Shown: positions 16,777 to 25,922 of the stretch, one piece after another | Layout: the number at the start of each line of letters is the position of its first letter | How positions within the stretch are numbered: the stretch's first letter is position 1 | Assembly (NCBI RefSeq): GCF_001509795.1 | Contig: NZ_LLZN01000091.1 | Coordinates: 124,001 to 188,000 of the forward strand | Source of the DNA: Streptomyces sp. NRRL WC-3605 | Lineage (GTDB): Bacteria > Actinomycetota > Actinomycetes > Streptomycetales > Streptomycetaceae | Direction of reading: 5' to 3' | Length of the DNA stretch: 64,000 bases | Notes under the pieces: generated by a model | What the model was told of the DNA's origin: nothing | Seen by the model: only the letters and a program-made list of their open reading frames with translations | Databases searched by the model: none | Made by a program: the position numbers and the translations under genes

Positions 16777-18573
16777 ATGAGCATCTTCCGTAACCGCGCC
16801 GCTTCGGCCGCCATAGTCGCGGTCGCCGCGGGCGCCCTGACCCTCACCGCCTGCGGCGGGGGCGGCGGTGGCTCCAGCAAGGACAACAGCAAGACCAAGG
16901 ACGATGCCAAGGCGCAGTCCAAGCCGGTGCAGATCGGTGACGCGAAGGCGTCGACCGGTCCGGCTCCCGAGGTCCCGGGCGCCAAGCCCGGCGGCGTGGC
17001 GACCGTGTACCAGGAGGCCGACTTCTCCCACCTGGACCCGGGCCAGATCTACGTCTCCGACGGCAAGCTGCTCAGCCGTCTGATCTTCCGCGGCCTGACC
17101 CAGTACGACGAGGACGACCAGGGCAACCTGACCGTCGTGGGCGACCTCGCCACCGACGCGGGCAAGGTCTCGGACGGCGGCAAGACCTGGACCTACACCC
17201 TCAAGGACGACCTGAAGGACGAGAACGGCAACCCGATCAACTCGGCGGACATCCGCCACACGGTCGAGCGCCTGTACGCGTCCTACATCACGGACGGCCC
17301 GACCTACCTGCAGCAGGCGCTGTCGGGTGCCGGCACCACCTACCGCAAGGCCTACCCGGGTCCGGACAAGGGCAAGCACCTGCCGAAGACCGTCCTGGAC
17401 ACCCCGGACGACAAGACGATCGTCTTCCACTTCAAGGAGGCCCAGGTCGACCTCCCGCAGATGCTGACCATGCCCGGTTACAGCGTCGTGCCCGAGGAGA
17501 CGGACACCAAGGAGAAGTACGACAACGACCCGGTCGCCCTGGGTCCGTACAAGATCGCCGACTTCAAGCCCGGCAAGTCCATGAAGCTGGTCAAGAACGA
17601 CAAGTGGGACCCCAAGTCCGACTCCGTTCGCCACCAGTACGTCGACGGCTTCGACATCGAGATGAACCACGATGACGAGGACCAGACCAAGACGCTGCTC
17701 GCCGACCAGGGCGGGGCCAAGAACGCCATGATGTTCACCGGCCAGGTCGCCACCACGCAGCTGCAGCAGGTCGTGGGCAACAAGGCCGCGATGAAGCGCA
17801 CCATCCAGGGCTACGCGCCGTACGTGTGGCAGCTCAACTTCAACCTTGACCGCGTCAAGGACAAGAAGCTGCGCGACGCCATCACCCTCGCGCTGCCCTC
17901 CGCCTCGGTCTTCAAGGCCGACGGTGGCGCCTACGGCGGCGAGGTCGCCAACTCCCTGATGTCGCCCACCACCCCGGGCTACGACGAGGCGTTCGACCCG
18001 TTCAACCGCAAGGGCAAGCCGAACGGTGACATCGAGGCCGCGAAGAAGCTCATCAAGGAGGGCGGCTTCGAGGGCAAGAAGCTCGTCTACGCCTACGGCA
18101 ACACCCCGGTCCGCCAGCAGCAGGCCGTGCTGATCGCCACCGCCCTGGAGAAGATCGGTCTCGACATCCAGAAGAAGGAGATCGACTCCGCCACCTGGTA
18201 CGAGCAGGTCGGCAAGGTCAAGAACGGCTACGACCTGTACATGACCGGTTGGGGTCAGGACTGGCCGTCCGCGTCCACCGTCTTCCCGCCGCTGTACGAC
18301 GGCAACGCGATCCAGGACGGTGCGTCGAACTACTCGCACATCAACGACCCGAAGGTCAACTCGGAGATCGCGCGGATCGCGAAGATCACTGACACGACCG
18401 AGGCCACCAAGGCCTGGGCCGAGCTGAACGAGTACATCTCCAAGGAAGTCAACCCGGCCGCGCCGATCTACTACACCAAGGTCTTCCAGATCTTCGGTTC
18501 GAACATCGGCGGCATCCGCTACAGCTCCGACTCGAGCTACGTGGACGTCACCCGCGTCTTCCTGAAGAAGTAA
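16777..18573 (+). CDS. bldKB: Oligopeptide-binding lipoprotein BldKB-like
   Basis: A 598-residue lipoprotein with the lipobox LTAC (Cys26), then a Gly/Ser linker and a family-5 peptide-binding fold (GGVATVYQEADFSHLDPGQI, later MTGWGQDWPSASTVF). It captures extracellular oligopeptides for the BldKA/BldKC channel. Its length matches S. coelicolor BldKB. It lies 123 bp after bldKA, room for its own promoter, and is followed by a strong hairpin that may raise its level over downstream subunits. Codon use is markedly biased (AAG, GAC, CTG), suggesting high expression. Confidence 0.87.
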   Translation: MSIFRNRAASAAIVAVAAGALTLTACGGGGGGSSKDNSKTKDDAKAQSKPVQIGDAKASTGPAPEVPGAKPGGVATVYQEADFSHLDPGQIYVSDGKLLSRLIFRGLTQYDEDDQGNLTVVGDLATDAGKVSDGGKTWTYTLKDDLKDENGNPINSADIRHTVERLYASYITDGPTYLQQALSGAGTTYRKAYPGPDKGKHLPKTVLDTPDDKTIVFHFKEAQVDLPQMLTMPGYSVVPEETDTKEKYDNDPVALGPYKIADFKPGKSMKLVKNDKWDPKSDSVRHQYVDGFDIEMNHDDEDQTKTLLADQGGAKNAMMFTGQVATTQLQQVVGNKAAMKRTIQGYAPYVWQLNFNLDRVKDKKLRDAITLALPSASVFKADGGAYGGEVANSLMSPTTPGYDEAFDPFNRKGKPNGDIEAAKKLIKEGGFEGKKLVYAYGNTPVRQQQAVLIATALEKIGLDIQKKEIDSATWYEQVGKVKNGYDLYMTGWGQDWPSASTVFPPLYDGNAIQDGASNYSHINDPKVNSEIARIAKITDTTEATKAWAELNEYISKEVNPAAPIYYTKVFQIFGSNIGGIRYSSDSSYVDVTRVFLKK

Positions 18574-18592
18574 CCCGCACGGTCGGGGCGAC

Positions 18593-18624
18593 GGTGGTGG
18601 GCGCGCGGCGGAGCGCCCACCACC
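18593..18624 (+). terminator. Intercistronic hairpin after bldKB
   Basis: GGTGGTGGGCGC (18593-18604) and GCGCCCACCACC (18613-18624) form a perfect 12-bp stem with an 8-nt loop, 19 bp after the bldKB stop and before bldKC. Such hairpins behind binding-protein genes usually act as partial terminators or 3-prime stabilisers, giving more binding protein than channel subunits. Confidence 0.7.
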
Positions 18625-18687
18625 CGTCCCCCACCCCTCTGCCAGACCCCTCTCCGATTGCCGCCGTCCTGAGAGCAGCTGCCTGCC

Positions 18688-19665
18688 ATGCTTCAATTCC
18701 TCATCCGCCGGACATTCGGCGCGGCGCTGATTCTGCTGTTGATCAGTGCGTTCACGTTCTTCATGTTCTTCGCCATCCCGCAGGACCCGGCCACTCTGGC
18801 CTGTGGAAAGAACTGCACTCCGGACGCGCTGGCGATCATTCACAAGAACCTCGGCCTCGACAAGCCGGTCACCGTCCAGTACTGGACGTTCCTCGTCGGC
18901 ATCTTCGCCGGCCGTGACTTCGCCGTCGGCCACTGTGCCGCCCCCTGCTTCGGCGTCTCCTTCGCCAACAACCAGAACGTCTGGGACACGATCGTCGACC
19001 GCTTCCCGCTGACGCTGTCGCTGACCGCCGGAAGCCTCATCGTCTTCCTCTTCCTCGGCCTCGGCGCCGGCCTGCTGGCCGCCAAGAACCGCGGCACCTG
19101 GATCGACAAGCTGTTCAGCTCCGGCTCGCTGGTCGTCAGCTCCCTGCAGATCTACTTCCTCGGCCCGCTGGTCCTGCTCGCGCTCGTCTACAGCACCGGC
19201 TGGCTCGACAAGCCGAAGTACGTGCCCTTCTCCGAGGACATCGGCGGCTGGTTCATGGGCCTGCTGATCCCCTGGGTCGTCATGGCGACCATCTTCACCG
19301 CCAACTACACACGTATGAGCCGCTCCTCGATGATCGAGCAGCTCCAGGAGGAACACGTCAGAGCCGCGCGTGCCAAGGGCATGTCGGCCAACTACACGTT
19401 CTTCCGCTACGCGTGGCGCGGCTCCCTCATCCCGATCGTCACCATCCTCGGCATCGACCTGTCCTCCCTGCTCTCGGGCGGCATGGTGACCGAGCTGACG
19501 TTCAGCCTGGCGGGACTCGGCCGGCTCGCCCTCGACTCCGTGACCAACAAGGACCTGCCCATGCTGATGGGCGTCATGCTGGTCAGCGCCGCGCTCATCA
19601 TCGTCTTCAACCTGATCGTGGACGCCTTGTACGCCGTCATCGACCCGCGCGTGCGCCTGTCCTAG
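18688..19665 (+). CDS. bldKC: Oligopeptide ABC permease BldKC-like (OppB/DppB family)
   Basis: A 325-residue permease with six predicted spans. The N-terminal OppB signature is FLIRRTFGAALILLLISAFT, the EAA loop is EEHVRAARAKGMSANYTFF, and the end is LIVDALYAVIDPRVRLS. The first extracytoplasmic loop has two close Cys pairs (ACGKNC and HCAAPC), possibly disulfides, which the OppB of the minus-strand system lacks. It forms the channel with BldKA. Confidence 0.87.
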   Translation: MLQFLIRRTFGAALILLLISAFTFFMFFAIPQDPATLACGKNCTPDALAIIHKNLGLDKPVTVQYWTFLVGIFAGRDFAVGHCAAPCFGVSFANNQNVWDTIVDRFPLTLSLTAGSLIVFLFLGLGAGLLAAKNRGTWIDKLFSSGSLVVSSLQIYFLGPLVLLALVYSTGWLDKPKYVPFSEDIGGWFMGLLIPWVVMATIFTANYTRMSRSSMIEQLQEEHVRAARAKGMSANYTFFRYAWRGSLIPIVTILGIDLSSLLSGGMVTELTFSLAGLGRLALDSVTNKDLPMLMGVMLVSAALIIVFNLIVDALYAVIDPRVRLS

Positions 19666-19675
19666 GAGAACCACC

Positions 19676-20737
19676 GTGACCACTCAGACCAAGCCCGAAG
19701 AGGCCGCTGCTCCCGCCTCGGGGGACGCCTTTCTCTCGGTGCGCGACCTCAAGGTCCACTTCTCCACCGAGGACGGCATCGTCAAGGCGGTGGACGGGCT
19801 CTCCTTCGACCTCGAGCGCGGCAAGACCCTCGGAATCGTGGGCGAGTCCGGTTCCGGCAAGTCCGTGACCAACCTCGCCGTCCTCGGTCTGCACAACCGC
19901 AAGACGACGACGATCGACGGCTCCATCACGCTGGACGGCCAGGAACTGACCGACGCCGGCGAGAAGAAGCTGGAGACGCTGCGCGGCAAGAAGATGGCGA
20001 TGATCTTCCAGGACGCGCTGACCGCCCTGTCGCCCTACTACACGGTGGGCCGGCAGATCGCCGAGCCGTTCATGAAGCACACCGGCGCCTCCAAGCGGGA
20101 CGCCCGGGTGCGTGCCATCGATCTGCTGGAGAAGGTCGGCATTCCGCACCCGCAGCAGCGCGTGGACGACTACCCGCACCAGTTCTCCGGCGGTATGCGC
20201 CAGCGCGCCATGATCGCCATGGCGCTGGCCTGCGACCCGGACCTGCTCATCGCGGACGAGCCGACCACCGCGCTCGACGTGACCGTGCAGGCGCAGATCC
20301 TCGACCTGCTCAAGGACCTGCAGCAGGAGTTCGGCTCCGCGATCATCATGATCACCCACGACCTCGGCGTGGTCGCCAACATGGCGGACGACATCCTCGT
20401 GATGTACGCCGGCCGGGCCGTGGAGCGCGGCTCGGTGCGCGAGGTGCTGAAGGCGCCTCAGCACCCGTACACCTGGGGCCTGCTCGGCTCGATGCCGCGG
20501 CTGTCCTCGAGCGTCGACGAGCCGCTGCTGCCGATCCCCGGCTCGCCGCCGTCCCTGCTGAACCCGCCGTCGGGCTGCCCGTTCCACCCGCGGTGCGCGC
20601 ACACCGACAAGGTGCAGGGCGGGCTGTGCGCGGGGGAGCGGCCGGCGCTCGCCGCCGGGCGTGCCGCCGCCTGCCACCTGACGGGGGAGCAGCGGCAGCA
20701 GGTCTTCATCGACACGATTCAGCCCCGGCTGGGCTGA
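19676..20737 (+). CDS. bldKD: Oligopeptide ABC ATPase BldKD-like (OppD family)
   Basis: A 353-residue ATPase starting at GTG 19676, 10 bp after bldKC. Walker A is GESGSGKS, the ABC signature is FSGGMRQR, Walker B is [13 protein letters not shown], and the switch His is in ITHDLGVV. The C-terminal oligopeptide-transporter domain has the Cys-containing CPFHPRCAH segment typical of OppD. It pairs with BldKE to power import. Confidence 0.9.
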   Translation: MTTQTKPEEAAAPASGDAFLSVRDLKVHFSTEDGIVKAVDGLSFDLERGKTLGIVGESGSGKSVTNLAVLGLHNRKTTTIDGSITLDGQELTDAGEKKLETLRGKKMAMIFQDALTALSPYYTVGRQIAEPFMKHTGASKRDARVRAIDLLEKVGIPHPQQRVDDYPHQFSGGMRQRAMIAMALACDPDLLIADEPTTALDVTVQAQILDLLKDLQQEFGSAIIMITHDLGVVANMADDILVMYAGRAVERGSVREVLKAPQHPYTWGLLGSMPRLSSSVDEPLLPIPGSPPSLLNPPSGCPFHPRCAHTDKVQGGLCAGERPALAAGRAAACHLTGEQRQQVFIDTIQPRLG

Positions 20738-20764
20738 GCGGAAACCGGCGACTGGGGCATCACC

Positions 20765-21910
<1,146 letters not shown>

Positions 21911-21929
21911 CACCGTCCCACGCCGACCC

Positions 21930-21981
21930 ACGAGGACCGGGGTGCGAGCGCCGCAGCAGGCGCCCGCACCCCGGTCCTCGT
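21930..21981. terminator. Bidirectional terminator between bldK and the minus-strand Opp operon
   Basis: A perfect 17-bp inverted repeat (21930-21946 with 21965-21981; core GAGGACCGGGGTGCG). The loop itself contains a small GC stem. It sits between the convergent ends of bldKE (21910) and the minus-strand oppF-like gene (21987). Confidence 0.85.
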
Positions 21982-21986
21982 ACGTC

Positions 21987-22964
21987 TCAGGCCCTCGTGG
22001 CCGCCCGTGCCCAGTGACAGGCCACCTGGGCGTGCGCCCCGCCGTCGAGGATCTCCGGGTCCTCGGTGCGGCAGGCGTCCGCCACCCCGGCCCGGTCCGC
22101 CTCGCCGCTCGCCAGCACCGGGCAGCGCGCGTGGAAGCGGCAGCCGGCCGGCACCCGTGACGGGTCCGGCGGTTCGCCGCTGAGGATCACCGGCGTGCCC
22201 GGTGCCTCCGGGAGGACCGACAGCAGCGCCCGTGTGTACGGGTGCTGTGGTGCCGTCAGGACCTGCTCGACGTCCCCGGTCTCCACGATCCGGCCCAGGT
22301 ACATCACCGCCACCCGGTCCGCGATGTTCCACGCCAGGCCCAGGTCGTGCGTCACGACCAGCGCGGACAGCCCGAGTTCGGCGCGCAGCCGCAGCAGCAG
22401 TGCCAGGATCTCCCCGCGCACGGAGGCGTCCAGGGAGGCCACCGGCTCGTCGGCGACGAGGAGTTCGGGGGCGAGGACCAGGGCGCCGGCGATGACCACG
22501 CGCTGGCGCTGCCCGCCGGACAGCTCGTGCGGGTAGCGCAGGAAGAACCGCTCGGGGGGCCGCAGTCCGGCCCGGGACAGCGCCTCGGCCACCGCCGTGC
22601 GCTCGTCGCCGGTGTGCCCGTGGATGCGCAGGCCCTCCGCCACCGCCTCGTACACGGTGTGCCGGGGGTTGAGGGAGCCCGTCGGGTCCTGGAGGACCAG
22701 CTGGGCGCGGCGCCGGTACGCCTTCAGGGCGCGCGCGTCGGGCCGTACCTCCTTGCCGTCGAAGACGACCCGTCCCCGGGTCGGCCGGACGAGCCCGAGC
22801 AGGGCCCGGGCCAGGGTCGTCTTGCCGCAGCCCGACTCGCCGACCAGGGCGACGATCTCCCCGGCCCCGATGTCCAGTTCGACGCCGTCCACCGCGCGGG
22901 CGGGCGGGCCGCCGTGCCGGCCGGGGAAGGTGACGTGCAGTTCTCGCGCGCTCAGCAGGCTCAT
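21987..22964 (-). CDS. Oligopeptide ABC ATPase, OppF-like (system 2)
   Basis: A 325-residue ATPase. Walker A is GESGCGKTTLA, the signature is LSGGQRQRVVI, Walker B is LLVADEPVASLDA, and the switch is VTHDLGLA, with C-terminal PAGCRFHARCP. ATG 22964 overlaps the stop of the oppD-like gene (ATGA); the much longer open frame upstream is a shadow of other genes. It is the last gene of a tightly overlapped five-gene operon encoded on the opposite strand to bldK. Confidence 0.88.
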   Translation of the reverse strand: MSLLSARELHVTFPGRHGGPPARAVDGVELDIGAGEIVALVGESGCGKTTLARALLGLVRPTRGRVVFDGKEVRPDARALKAYRRRAQLVLQDPTGSLNPRHTVYEAVAEGLRIHGHTGDERTAVAEALSRAGLRPPERFFLRYPHELSGGQRQRVVIAGALVLAPELLVADEPVASLDASVRGEILALLLRLRAELGLSALVVTHDLGLAWNIADRVAVMYLGRIVETGDVEQVLTAPQHPYTRALLSVLPEAPGTPVILSGEPPDPSRVPAGCRFHARCPVLASGEADRAGVADACRTEDPEILDGGAHAQVACHWARAATRA

Positions 22965-23935
22965 GTTCCGCTCCTCGCGTCCTGGGCCGCGCCCACGTGC
23001 ACACACGCCGCCCGCCGCCCGGTGCCCGACACGCGCAGCGCCGGGTCGTCGACCGCGCAGGAGTCCAGCGCGACCGGGCAGCGGGGGTGGAAGGCGCACC
23101 CGGGGGGCAGCGCCGACGGGTCCGGCGGGTCGCCCGGCAGGCCGCGCGGGGCGAACCGGGAGGCGGGGTCGCCGATCCTCGGGAACGCCTCCGACAGCGC
23201 CCGGGCGTAGGGGTGATCGGCGTTCTCGTACACCGTGCGCGCCGGTCCCTCCTCGACCACCCGGCCCGCGTACATCACCGCCATCCGGTCGCAGGTCTCC
23301 GCGAGGACGGCGAGGTCGTGGCTGATGGCGATGAGCCCGAGCTCCTGCTCGGCGACGAGCCGTTCGATGAGCCGCAGGATCTGCGCCTGGATCATCACGT
23401 CCAGCGCGGTCGTCGGCTCGTCGGCGACGACCAGGCGGGGGTCGCAGGCCAGCGCCATCGCGATCATGACACGCTGGCGCTGCCCGCCGGACAGTTCGTG
23501 CGGGTACGCCGAGGCCCGCGCCCCCGGGAGCCCCACCTGTTCCAGGAGCTCGCCGGTGCGCCGCCGGGCGGCGGCCGGGGTCGCCCGGCGGTGCAGCAGG
23601 ATCGGTTCGGCGATCTGGTCCCCGACGCGGTGCACGGCGTTCAGCGAGTGCATCGCGCCCTGGAAGACGATCGACGCCCCGGCCCAGCGCACCGCGCGCA
23701 CCCGGCCCCACCGCATGGTGAGGACGTCCTCGCCGTCCAGCAGGACCTCGCCGCCGACCCGGGTGCCGGCGGGCAGCAGCCGCAGCAGGGCGAGCGCGAG
23801 CGTCGACTTGCCGCACCCCGACTCCCCGGCGATGCCGAGCTTCTGCCCGGCCTCCAGGCTCAGGTCGACCCCCCGTACGGCGGCCGCGCCGCCCGGGTAG
23901 GTCACCTCCAGGTTCCGGACCTCGAGCAGTGTCAA
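22961..23935 (-). CDS. Oligopeptide ABC ATPase, OppD-like (system 2)
   Basis: A 324-residue ATPase. Walker A is [11 protein letters not shown], the signature is LSGGQRQRVMI, Walker B is [13 protein letters not shown], and the switch is ISHDLAVL, with C-terminal [11 protein letters not shown]. The only start that fits is TTG 23935 (LTLLEVRNLEV), which overlaps the oppC-like stop by four bases (TTGA). A rare start in an overlap may limit its rate of translation. Confidence 0.87.
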   Translation of the reverse strand: MTLLEVRNLEVTYPGGAAAVRGVDLSLEAGQKLGIAGESGCGKSTLALALLRLLPAGTRVGGEVLLDGEDVLTMRWGRVRAVRWAGASIVFQGAMHSLNAVHRVGDQIAEPILLHRRATPAAARRRTGELLEQVGLPGARASAYPHELSGGQRQRVMIAMALACDPRLVVADEPTTALDVMIQAQILRLIERLVAEQELGLIAISHDLAVLAETCDRMAVMYAGRVVEEGPARTVYENADHPYARALSEAFPRIGDPASRFAPRGLPGDPPDPSALPPGCAFHPRCPVALDSCAVDDPALRVSGTGRRAACVHVGAAQDARSGT

Positions 23936-24870
23936 CGGGCCACCCCCAGCCTGGGGTTGAGGACGGACTCCACCGCGCGCCCACAGAGCGTGAACGCCAG
24001 CGCGACACCCGCGATGGCGAGGCCGGGCGGCACCAGGTACGACCAGTTCCCGGAGCTGACCGAGCCCGCCTCCCGGGCGTCCTGGAGCAGCCCGCCCCAG
24101 GACACGACGGTCGGGTCGCCCAGCCCCAGGAAGGCGAGCGTCGCCTCGGCGAGGATGGAGGAGGAGATCATCAGCGTCGTCTGGGCGAGCACCAGCGGCA
24201 TCACGTTGGGCAGGACGTGCCGCACCATGATGTGCCGGTGCCCGCCGCCCAGCGCCCGGGCACGCTCGATGTAGGGCCGGGCCTCCACGGCGAGGGTCTG
24301 CGCCCGCACCAGCCGGGCCGTCGTCGGCCAGGACGTCACGCCGATCGCCAGCACGACCGTGCCCAGCGAGCGGGACATCACGGTGGCCAGCGCGATCGCG
24401 AGGACCAGCGTCGGCATCACCAGGAACCAGTCGGTGATCCGCATGACCACGGTGGCGTAGGCGCCCTTGAAGTGGCCCGCCGTGATCCCGACCAGGGTGC
24501 CGATCGCCACGCACAGGGCGGCCGCGAGCAGCCCCACGAGCAGGGACACCCGCGACCCCCACACCACCAGGCCGAGCAGGTCTCGCCCGAACCGGTCGGT
24601 GCCCAGCCAGAACTCACCGCTGGGGGTCTCCAGCGGCTGTCCGGGCGCCCCGGTCACGCTGGACACGTCGGAGCCGACGGTGAGCGGGGCGGTCAGGGCG
24701 ACCAGCGCGAACAGGGCGAGCGCGGCGAGCCCCACCAGTCCGGCCCGGTGGGTGCGGTACTCCCGCCAGAAGCGGGCGGCGGACGCGCGGCGCCGGCGGC
24801 GGGCGAGCGTCCGCGGACCGGGCGCCTCGGGAGCGCCGTCCTTCACGGGCTCCCCGGTCCCGGCCGTCAT
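23932..24870 (-). CDS. Oligopeptide ABC permease, OppC-like (system 2)
   Basis: A 312-residue permease. The N-terminal tail TLARRRRRASAARFWREYR leads to the first span, the extracytoplasmic GEFWLGTDRFGRDLL motif is characteristic of OppC/DppC, and the EAA-type loop is YIERARALGGGHRHIMVRHV. ATG 24870 overlaps the oppB-like stop (ATGA). Confidence 0.88.
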   Translation of the reverse strand: MTAGTGEPVKDGAPEAPGPRTLARRRRRASAARFWREYRTHRAGLVGLAALALFALVALTAPLTVGSDVSSVTGAPGQPLETPSGEFWLGTDRFGRDLLGLVVWGSRVSLLVGLLAAALCVAIGTLVGITAGHFKGAYATVVMRITDWFLVMPTLVLAIALATVMSRSLGTVVLAIGVTSWPTTARLVRAQTLAVEARPYIERARALGGGHRHIMVRHVLPNVMPLVLAQTTLMISSSILAEATLAFLGLGDPTVVSWGGLLQDAREAGSVSSGNWSYLVPPGLAIAGVALAFTLCGRAVESVLNPRLGVAR

Positions 24871-25919
24871 CGGCCCACCCGGGGGTCGAGCAGCGGGTAC
24901 ACGAGGTCGGCCAGGGTGTTCATGACGATCACCGTCCCGGCGAAGAAGAGGAACAGGCCCTGCACCAGCGGCAGGTCGGGGACGCTCAGCCCCTGGTAGA
25001 ACAGTCCGCCGAGCCCCGGCCAGGAGAACACCGTCTCGACCAGGATGACGCCGGCGACCGTCCGGCCCAGATTGACGAAGACGAGGGTGACGGTCGGCAG
25101 CAGCGCGTTGGGCACGGCGTGCCGGCGGCGCACCTGGTCGTCCCGGAGCCCCTTGGCGCGGGCGGTCGTCAGATAGTCGCCGCCCATCTCGTCCAGCAGC
25201 GCGGACCGCGCGACCAGCAGGGTCTGGCCGTACTCGACCGCGACCAGCGTGACGACGGGCAGGACCAGGTGGTGGGCGACGTCGAGGACGTGGGCGAAGC
25301 CCTCCTCGCCGCCGGACTCCATGCCGCCGGTCGGGAAGAGACCGGGGACCGGGCCGATGCCGACGGAGAACACGATGATCAGCAGCAGGCCCAGCCAGAA
25401 GGACGGCACGGAGTACAGGGTCAGCGCCAGCCCGGTGTTCAGCCGGTCGCCGAGCCCGCCGTGCCGCCAGGCGGAGCGGGTGCCCAGCACGATGCCGAGC
25501 AGGGTGTAGAGGACGAACGCGGTGCCGGTGAGGATCAGCGTGTTGGGCAGCGCCTCGGAGATCTTGTCGACGACGGGTGTGTGGAACTGGTACGACGTCC
25601 CGAGGTCGCCGGTGAGCGCCTTGCCGCAGTACTCGGTGAACTGCTGCCACAGCGGCAGGTCGAGACCGAACTCACGTCGGTAGGAGTCCAGTTGCTCGGC
25701 CGACACGGGCCGCCCGCCGGTCATGGTCTTCACCGGGTCGCCGGGGATCAGCCGGAACAGGAAGAACCCGGTGACGAGCACGGCGAACAGGGAGACGGCG
25801 GCGCCGGCCACCTTGCCCGCGCCGTAGCGCAGATAGCGCGTGGTGGTGCGCGCCCGCGGTCCGGGGACCGCGGGCGCGGCGGCCTCGACGGCCGCGGTGA
25901 GGGGTGCTTCGGCGGTCAT
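24867..25919 (-). CDS. Oligopeptide ABC permease, OppB-like (system 2)
   Basis: A 350-residue permease with six spans. An alanine-rich tail precedes YLRYGAGKVAGAAVSLFAVL. The family motif FRLIPGDPVKTMTGG follows the first span, the EAA loop is YLTTARAKGLRDDQVRRRH, and the end is LADLVYPLLDPRVGR. ATG 25919 lies 3 bp after the stop of the binding-protein gene, so translation is probably coupled. Confidence 0.9.
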   Translation of the reverse strand: MTAEAPLTAAVEAAAPAVPGPRARTTTRYLRYGAGKVAGAAVSLFAVLVTGFFLFRLIPGDPVKTMTGGRPVSAEQLDSYRREFGLDLPLWQQFTEYCGKALTGDLGTSYQFHTPVVDKISEALPNTLILTGTAFVLYTLLGIVLGTRSAWRHGGLGDRLNTGLALTLYSVPSFWLGLLLIIVFSVGIGPVPGLFPTGGMESGGEEGFAHVLDVAHHLVLPVVTLVAVEYGQTLLVARSALLDEMGGDYLTTARAKGLRDDQVRRRHAVPNALLPTVTLVFVNLGRTVAGVILVETVFSWPGLGGLFYQGLSVPDLPLVQGLFLFFAGTVIVMNTLADLVYPLLDPRVGR

Positions 25920-25922
25920 GGG

